From contig CALMVI010000080.1 of assembly GCA_937873095.1 (NCBI GenBank), positions 42,711 through 106,710 of the forward strand: a DNA stretch of 64,000 nt. Direction: 5' to 3'. Positions 59,266 through 64,000 of this stretch are shown here, piece after piece (position 1 is the first letter of the stretch; each line of letters begins with the position of its first letter). Below the pieces are notes generated by a model. It saw only the letters and a program-made list of their open reading frames with translations, searched no databases and was not told the origin of the DNA. This stretch comes from an uncultured Acetobacteraceae bacterium (lineage in GTDB: Bacteria; Pseudomonadota; Alphaproteobacteria; Acetobacterales; Acetobacteraceae). Position numbers and translations under genes: made by a program.

Positions 59266-60118
59266 CTCGCCGGCAGCTTGGGCCGCAGGCCTAGGCCTGG
59301 TGCTGGCCGGGTGCGCGGCCAGGCCGCTGCCGCCGCCCAAGCCGGCCGGCGTCACGCCGCGGACCCAGGGGCCGGCGAGCCACGGCCCGAATGTGGCGGA
59401 CGACCACGTGCCGCCCTTCGCGTCCGCGCCGTGGGAGCCGTTCAGCCGCGCCGACGTGGTGGCGATCGCGCAGCGGGAATGGCGCCTGTTCGGCTCGCCG
59501 GTCGACCACGACCCGCCCGAAACCCGCCCGGTGCCCCCGCCCGACCAGAAGCCGGAGCGCGAGCCCGGGCTGTGGCAGCGCATCGGCGAATACTGGTGGA
59601 TCGGGCAGGACCCGGGCGAGCGCGAAGTCGCCTGGACCGGCATGCACGACGAGAACGGCACCCTGTTCGAGGCGGGGCGCGACAGCGGCTTCGCCTGGTC
59701 GGCGGCGTTCATCTCCTACGTCATGCGCGTGGCCGGCGCAGGACCGGACTTCCCCTACTCGCCGAACCACTCGACCTACATCAACGCCGCCGCCTCCGGC
59801 GCCGCCAGGGTGTTGCGGGCCTACGCTCCGGCCGATTACGCGCCGCTGCCTGGCGACGTCATCTGCATGGGCCGCGGCCGGGCGGCCGGGCTGACGTTCC
59901 GCGACCTTCCGACCGCCTCGCTGTTCCCCGGCCATTGCGACATCGTGGTGCAGGCTGCGGCAGGATCGCTCAGCGTGGTCGGCGGCAACGTGGACGACGC
60001 GGTGACGATGAAGCACGTGCCGGTGGGCCAGGACGGCAAGCTGGCCGACGAGCGGGGCCATATCCTGGACGGCCGCTACCCTTGGATGGTGGTGCTGAAG
60101 GTCGATTACGTGCGGTAG
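59246..60118 (+). CDS. DUF2272 lipoprotein
   Basis: Lipoprotein-like protein of 290 residues with lipobox VLAGC (Cys23). The leader lacks the usual N-terminal positive charge. The conserved domain covers about 60-290 (SRADVVAIAQREWRLFGSPV, SGFAWSAAFISYVMRVAGAG, PLPGDVICMGRG, GHCDIVV), with a Cys/His-containing layout that suggests an NlpC/P60- or CHAP-like cell-wall hydrolase fold; that is inference. The only reasonable start, GTG 59246, sits within a dispersed repeat, so the first seven or so codons are repeat-derived. Confidence 0.75.
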   Translation: MNGTCSSSPAAWAAGLGLVLAGCAARPLPPPKPAGVTPRTQGPASHGPNVADDHVPPFASAPWEPFSRADVVAIAQREWRLFGSPVDHDPPETRPVPPPDQKPEREPGLWQRIGEYWWIGQDPGEREVAWTGMHDENGTLFEAGRDSGFAWSAAFISYVMRVAGAGPDFPYSPNHSTYINAAASGAARVLRAYAPADYAPLPGDVICMGRGRAAGLTFRDLPTASLFPGHCDIVVQAAAGSLSVVGGNVDDAVTMKHVPVGQDGKLADERGHILDGRYPWMVVLKVDYVR

Positions 60119-60125
60119 GCGCCGT

Positions 60126-60533
60126 CTACCGTGCCCACGGCAGGCCGTCTGCCTGCCATCCGGCGAGGGTGCCGCGACGGCCGCGCGCGTCGGGCGGTCC
60201 CTCGAAGCCGTGGGCGACGTTGAGGCAGGCGGCAAAGCCCGCCTCCGACGCCGCATCCGCCGCGGCCAAGCTGCGCACGCCGCTGCGGCACAGGAACAGC
60301 AGCGTCTGGTCCTGAACGAGCCCCGCCTCGCGGCGAAGCTGGGCCAGAAAGTCCCGGTTCAGCGCGCCCGAAGGATGCTGCCAGGAGACAAGGTGCACCC
60401 GCTTGCCGGCCTGCGCCAGGTCGGGGAGGCCCACATGCTGCCACTCGGCCTCGGTCCGCACGTCCACCAGCTGCGCCCCGGGGTCGAGGCGAAGCATCTC
60501 CCAGGCCTGTTTCGGCGTGATCTCGTCGGCCAT
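60126..60533 (-). CDS. Rhodanese-domain protein
   Basis: Single-domain sulfurtransferase-like protein of 135 residues. The active-site loop is LCRSGVRS with Cys82, and the N-terminal LVDVRTEAEW and C-terminal NVAHGFEGP elements are typical. It is cytoplasmic (no signal). ATG 60533 is used; longer frames add Arg-rich residues without similarity. It is convergent with the DUF2272 gene and divergent from the histidine kinase. Confidence 0.88.
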   Translation of the reverse strand: MADEITPKQAWEMLRLDPGAQLVDVRTEAEWQHVGLPDLAQAGKRVHLVSWQHPSGALNRDFLAQLRREAGLVQDQTLLFLCRSGVRSLAAADAASEAGFAACLNVAHGFEGPPDARGRRGTLAGWQADGLPWAR

Positions 60534-60694
60534 CCGGCACCCGATCGGTATTTCCGCAACATTGCGCGCTGGCGCGCGCCCGCACAAACCGGTGCCGCAT
60601 CTGCTGCTTGACCCGGTGCGGGCTGGGGCGGTTTCATGGATGTGACAAACGCCGGACGCCCGATGGACCGCCCTCGCACGCAGACGCGCCGCCG

Positions 60695-62329
60695 ATGAGC
60701 GGCCTGGACCTGTCCGGCCTCACCCCGCACGGCTTCTGCCTGGCCTGGCAGCCTGGCCTGATCTGGCTGCACGCGGTGTCCGACCTGCTGATCGCGGCGG
60801 CGTATTTCTCCATCCCTGCGGCCCTGCTGACGTTCCTGCGCCGCCGCAGCGACCTGGCGTTCAAGCCGGTGGTCGGCCTGTTCGCGGCTTTCATCCTGGC
60901 CTGCGGCACCACGCACGTGCTCGGGGCCGTGACGCTGTGGGTGCCCGCCTACTGGCTGGACGGCGCGGTCAAGGCGCTGACCGCGGTGCTCTCGGTGCTG
61001 ACCGCAGCACTGCTGTGGCCGCTGCTGCCGAAGGCGCTTGCCCTGCCCTCGCCGGTGCAGATGCGCCGCGCCAACGAGGCGCTGGCCCGCGAGGTGGCCC
61101 AGAGCAGCGCCGCCACCATCAGGCTGCGGCAGAACGAGGCGCGGCAGAAGCTGCTCTACGCGCGCACCCCGGCGGCGCTGTATGCGGTCGACGCGCAGGG
61201 AACGCTGCTGGACGTGAGCGACCGCTGGCTGGACCTGGTCGGGTACGAGCGCGACGAGGTGATCGGCCGCAGCATAGAGACGTTCTACACGCCGGAGAGC
61301 GCGCAGGACGCGGCCGACCACCTGGCCGCGCTGAACGCCGGCAGCTTCCTGCTGGCCGCGCGCCGGCGGATACGGTGCCGCGATGGACGGGTGCGCGACC
61401 TGGACGTGACGCTGGACGTCGAGCGGTCGCCGGATGGCCGGCTAGAGCGCGTGCTCGCCGCCGCGGTCGACATGACCGCGGCGCGCGAGACGGAGGCGGC
61501 GCTGCAGGCGGCCGAGGAGCGGCTTCGCCACACCCAGAAAATGGAGGCGGTGGGCCAGCTGACCGGCGGCATCGCCCACGATTTCAACAACCTCCTCACC
61601 ACGATCATGGGCTCGCTCGAGCTGCTGCAGCAGCATTCGGGGCTGGACGAGCGTGGACAGCGCCTGGCCGGCAACGCTGCGGCGGGGGCGGCGCGCGCCG
61701 CACGGCTGACCCGCCAGCTGCTGTCGTTCTCGCGCAGGCAGCGCCTGTCGCCGGAGCCGCTGATGGCCGAACAGGTCGTGTCCAACATCATGGGCCTGCT
61801 CGAGGGCACGCTCGGCCCCAGGATCACGCTCAGGGTGGAAACCGATGCGGGCGAGCCCTGGGCGTTGCTGGCCGACCGGCAGGAGGTGGAGGCGGCGCTG
61901 CTGAACCTGGTGATCAACGCCCGCGACGCGATCGAGGGGGACGGCCAGGTGACGGTGTCGACCGGCAAGCGCGTGCTGAGCGAGGCGGCCTGCAGGTCGT
62001 CATCGTCGGAGGCGCCGCCCGGCGAGTACGTGAGGATCGCGGTGACCGATACCGGCTGCGGCATGAGCGAGGAGGCGCGCGCGCGCGCGTTCGAGCCGTT
62101 CTTCACCACCAAGCCGCAAGGTGCGGGAACAGGCCTCGGCCTCTCGCAGATCTACGGCTTCGTCAGCCAGTCGGGCGGCGCGGTCCACATCCACAGCGCC
62201 CCCGGCGCCGGCACCTGCGTGGAGATGTTGTTGCCGCGGGCGAAGCAGGCGGCGGAGCGGCCTAGGCCGAATGGCGGCCCGGAACCCGTGTATGCGACAG
62301 GCTCCGAAACGGATCGCCGGATCGCGTAA
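60695..62329 (+). CDS. Histidine kinase with ethylene-receptor-like membrane sensor and PAS domain
   Basis: Membrane kinase of 544 residues. The N-terminal 115 residues form three helices with the layout of the plant ETR1 ethylene-binding domain. Asp30, Tyr37, Ile40, Pro41, Ile67, Cys70 and His74 correspond, all shifted by five, to ETR1 residues 25, 32, 35, 36, 62, 65 and 69, including both copper(I) ligands. A PAS domain (about 150-265) is followed by the H-box [12 protein letters not shown] with His295, [10 protein letters not shown] and G-boxes DTGCGMSE and [13 protein letters not shown]. No receiver domain is attached and no regulator gene is adjacent. The start at 60695 places Asp30 correctly in helix 1. 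Ethylene or another small pi-ligand is a reasonable signal to test. Confidence 0.88.
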   Translation: MSGLDLSGLTPHGFCLAWQPGLIWLHAVSDLLIAAAYFSIPAALLTFLRRRSDLAFKPVVGLFAAFILACGTTHVLGAVTLWVPAYWLDGAVKALTAVLSVLTAALLWPLLPKALALPSPVQMRRANEALAREVAQSSAATIRLRQNEARQKLLYARTPAALYAVDAQGTLLDVSDRWLDLVGYERDEVIGRSIETFYTPESAQDAADHLAALNAGSFLLAARRRIRCRDGRVRDLDVTLDVERSPDGRLERVLAAAVDMTAARETEAALQAAEERLRHTQKMEAVGQLTGGIAHDFNNLLTTIMGSLELLQQHSGLDERGQRLAGNAAAGAARAARLTRQLLSFSRRQRLSPEPLMAEQVVSNIMGLLEGTLGPRITLRVETDAGEPWALLADRQEVEAALLNLVINARDAIEGDGQVTVSTGKRVLSEAACRSSSSEAPPGEYVRIAVTDTGCGMSEEARARAFEPFFTTKPQGAGTGLGLSQIYGFVSQSGGAVHIHSAPGAGTCVEMLLPRAKQAAERPRPNGGPEPVYATGSETDRRIA

Positions 62330-62362
62330 GTCAATTGCCATGGGCCACGGGTGGACTGGGGT

Positions 62363-62390
62363 CTGTCACACCACCCCGCTCTGGTATACT
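62363..62390 (+). promoter_or_regulatory. Candidate sigma-70 promoter for the lysozyme gene
   Basis: CTGTCA (62363-62368), 16 bases, TATACT (62385-62390), lying 31 bases before the ATG. The -10 box is the best seen in the window. Confidence 0.5.
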
Positions 62391-62421
62391 GTAGTCCGTC
62401 GGTTACTTTTGGGAAGTCGTG

Positions 62422-62919
62422 ATGCCTGGAGCAAACGACGGCTTGTCTGTGTCAGCTGCGATGATTGCACAACTTCGGCAATCGGAGGGGACCCAGAATG
62501 GCGGTGGCTACTACAACGACCCGACACACAACTGCACGCGCGGTCAAGGCATCCTCGTGCATCCAGGCGACTGCGCGGCGGCTGAACTGGCCACACCGCC
62601 GGACACGGCGGCGAACGAAGCCGAGTTCATGCGGCGGGTCCATGCAGCCGAACAGCAGGTCCGCGACAGCGTGCAGGACAGGACGTTGACGCAGGACCAA
62701 TTCGACGCGCTCGTCTCGGCTGCATTCAACCTAGGCGGCGCAGGCGCTGCGCCCGTCTTCGGTGCAGCCAACCGGAACGACGATGCTGGTGTCGTGAACC
62801 GCTTGCGTGACCGGGTGAACGCGCGGGATCGCGCGACTGGGCGAATGGTCCGCCTCCCTGGACTGGTCAGAAGGCGCGAGCAGGAAGCGCAACCGTTCCT
62901 GACACCCGGGCAGCGATGA
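62422..62919 (+). CDS. GH24 (T4-type) lysozyme
   Basis: Small muramidase of 165 residues. The catalytic Glu22 (QSEG), Asp33 (YNDP) and Thr39 (CTRGQG) follow the Glu-x-Asp-x5-Thr layout of phage-type lysozymes. The second conserved region is LTQDQFDALVSAAFNLGGAG. There is no signal peptide or N-terminal anchor, so it must be released by a holin, a secretion machine or lysis. No phage structural genes surround it. A four-base overlap (ATGA) ties it to a small exported protein. A GTG one codon upstream is an alternative start. Confidence 0.82.
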   Translation: MPGANDGLSVSAAMIAQLRQSEGTQNGGGYYNDPTHNCTRGQGILVHPGDCAAAELATPPDTAANEAEFMRRVHAAEQQVRDSVQDRTLTQDQFDALVSAAFNLGGAGAAPVFGAANRNDDAGVVNRLRDRVNARDRATGRMVRLPGLVRRREQEAQPFLTPGQR

Positions 62920-63389
62920 TGCTTCGCATCGGCGTGATCGCCCTTTGCCTGGCGGGATTGCAAGCAGCCTGGGCGGGGCCCAAGCCCGGCCGCCCCCTCC
63001 CTGCAGACTTCATCGGCACTTGGCGCATCGTCGCTTGGGTGGGCGAAGGCCAGGGCGGCTTCAGCGGCCCGGACCCCCGTGGCCTGATTGGTCGGACTGT
63101 CCGGATCACGCCCACGGAACTGGAGGGTCCTGACCGAACGTGCCATCTTCAGAACGCCGAGGTGGCCGTCCTGCCCAACAACGAAATCGAGACCACCCTC
63201 TGGGGCGGCCAACGTATCCGTGAGCTTCGGTTGTCGCGAACGGACATCGGTCGTTCGTTCGGGACCGAGCGGACGCCCGTCTTCCAGGACCGGACGTTTT
63301 GCGTCACCGCTGTCATGGTCGACCGCGACCACATACTCGACGCGCTTGGCACCGGAGTGATCTATCGACTTGCCAGGACCGCTGACTGA
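62916..63389 (+). CDS. Small exported protein overlapping the lysozyme gene
   Basis: A protein of 157 residues with a signal peptide (LRIGVIALCLAGLQAAWA). The mature part is beta-rich (DFIGTWRIVAWVGEG, TVRITPTELEG, IYRLART) and has two cysteines (TCHLQ, FCVTA) that could pair. The shape recalls a lipocalin-like barrel, but I cannot name a family. Because it is translationally coupled to a lysozyme and sent to the periplasm, it could be the lysozyme's inhibitor or immunity protein. Confidence 0.7.
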   Translation: MMLRIGVIALCLAGLQAAWAGPKPGRPLPADFIGTWRIVAWVGEGQGGFSGPDPRGLIGRTVRITPTELEGPDRTCHLQNAEVAVLPNNEIETTLWGGQRIRELRLSRTDIGRSFGTERTPVFQDRTFCVTAVMVDRDHILDALGTGVIYRLARTAD

Positions 63390-63432
63390 CCGAACACCAG
63401 AGCTCGAATCACGACGCCGTAGCCCTGGGGAT

Positions 63433-63539
63433 CTAGAGCCTGATCGCTTCAGGTAGCCGAAGCAATCAGGCTCTAGCTCTTTGTATTAGCGATCATGCTC
63501 ATCGTGGTTGGAGGTCAGCCTAAAGCGATCATGCTCTAG
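63433..63539. repeat. CTAGAGCCTGAT... and GCGATCATGCTC repeats
   Basis: First a hairpin CTAGAGCCTGATCGCTTC / GAAGCAATCAGGCTCTAG (63433-63476, one mismatch). Then two direct copies of GCGATCATGCTC (63489-63500 and 63525-63536). The second copy ends in CTAG, whose minus-strand TAG is the stop codon of the RodZ-like gene. Confidence 0.75.
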
Positions 63540-64000
63540 TCACCGTCGGTGACGGGCGCGGGTTTCGGCCTTGGGCGGACGCTGGGCGGCAGGTGCCCGG
63601 TCTTGAGCATGTCGGGGTCGAGCGGCAATTCGCGGAACACCGTCCCCGGCGCGCCGAGCGGGACGACGGGCGTGTTGTCCACGCTCAGCACGGTGGCGCC
63701 GGCGTTGCCGGTCGTCAGCAGCAGCCCGGGCACGTTCGGCGGCACGGACCAGGTGTCGCCCGCATGCATCAGCCGGTTGAACACCGCCGGTCCGCCCTTC
63801 GGCCTGATCGTCACCCAGGCGTCCGCGGTGGCGCGCAGCTTGATGCGCGGCCCCTCCGCCACGGCGGGTGCAGCCGGCGCCGGCGCGGGGCTGGCGGCGG
63901 GGCTGGCCGGCGCGGCCGGACCGGAGGACGCAGGCGGAACGGGCTTGAGCGTCGCGAGGGGCGGCGTCGCGATCGGGGGCGCGGCCGGAGGGGCGGCGGC
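63536..64000 (-). CDS. rodZ: C-terminal part of a RodZ-like protein (DUF4115), truncated by window edge
   Basis: The open frame runs off the right edge; 154 residues are visible. A Pro/Ala-rich linker (about the first 45 residues) leads into a DUF4115 domain (RIKLRATADAWVTIRPKGG, MHAGDTWSVPPNVPGLLLTT, LGAPGTVFRELPLDPD). This is the periplasmic end of RodZ-type cytoskeletal cell-shape proteins, whose N-terminal HTH and membrane helix would lie beyond the edge. The stop codon is formed by a dispersed repeat. Confidence 0.8.
   Translation of the reverse strand, partial: AAAPPAAPPIATPPLATLKPVPPASSGPAAPASPAASPAPAPAAPAVAEGPRIKLRATADAWVTIRPKGGPAVFNRLMHAGDTWSVPPNVPGLLLTTGNAGATVLSVDNTPVVPLGAPGTVFRELPLDPDMLKTGHLPPSVRPRPKPAPVTDGD

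Noticed and set aside
62422..62919. Lysozyme as sign of a prophage
   Set aside because: No integrase, capsid, tail or holin genes are near; only the lysozyme and an exported partner are present.

Overview
The window reads as chromosomal DNA of a very GC-rich alphaproteobacterium, most likely a member of the Acetobacteraceae (Rhodospirillales). The evidence is the codon and base composition, the ribF-ileS-lspA-bamF row, a DUF3035/BamF lipoprotein, a RodZ-type DUF4115 tail, several TonB-dependent receptors and the style of the short intergenic repeats. The family placement is inference from gene content; no rRNA or tRNA gene is present to confirm it. I see no insertion sequence, integrase, complete prophage or CRISPR array.

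Layout. (1) 0.1-6.1 kb, minus strand: a probable five-gene unit of a thioredoxin-reductase-like flavoprotein, a Tat-exported oxalate decarboxylase and a periplasmic PaoABC-type aldehyde oxidoreductase. (2) 6.2-10.7 kb, plus strand: an EmrA/EmrB/NodT-type tripartite efflux operon with overlapping genes. (3) 10.8-20.5 kb: two paralogous TonB receptors facing each other across an OmpR-type two-component pair, then a secreted YncE-propeller/phosphoesterase fusion. (4) 20.6-35.1 kb: an accessory locus with an XRE-cupin regulator, a TPR-sulfotransferase, a third TonB receptor, two penicillin-binding-like serine hydrolases, a DUF1611 protein (DgcN-like), a YkvI-type permease, an S9 peptidase and an enolase-superfamily racemase (DgcA-like). 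Read together it looks like uptake and breakdown of peptides containing D-amino acids, with D-glutamate as the best guess. (5) 35.3-39.2 kb: carA with an extra N-terminal HTH-like domain, then crtI-crtB for carotenoids behind a TGT-N12-ACA motif of the PpsR/CrtJ type. (6) 39.3-51.1 kb: housekeeping genes (mutL, a methyltransferase, bamF, lspA, ileS, ribF, a hydratase, rnd, aspS). (7) 51.4-58.1 kb: a secreted S53 peptidase, an orphan RHH antitoxin, and an envelope-stress-like row (Do-type protease, response regulator, histidine kinase, small exported protein) split by a toxin-antitoxin cassette. (8) 58.3-64 kb: a solute-binding protein, a DUF2272 lipoprotein, a rhodanese, a histidine kinase with an ethylene-receptor-like sensor domain, a GH24-type lysozyme overlapping a small exported protein, and the end of a RodZ-like gene.

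At least three families of short palindromic repeats are scattered between genes. One family (TAGAGCAG...) provides the TAG stop codon of the gene it follows at three places; another encodes part of the N-terminus of the S9 peptidase. The strongest candidates for new biology are the D-amino-acid/peptide locus of 22.3-35.1 kb, the ethylene-receptor-like kinase at 60.7 kb, the TGT-N12-ACA site before crtIB, the two-component operon interrupted by a toxin-antitoxin pair, and the lysozyme with its overlapping exported partner.
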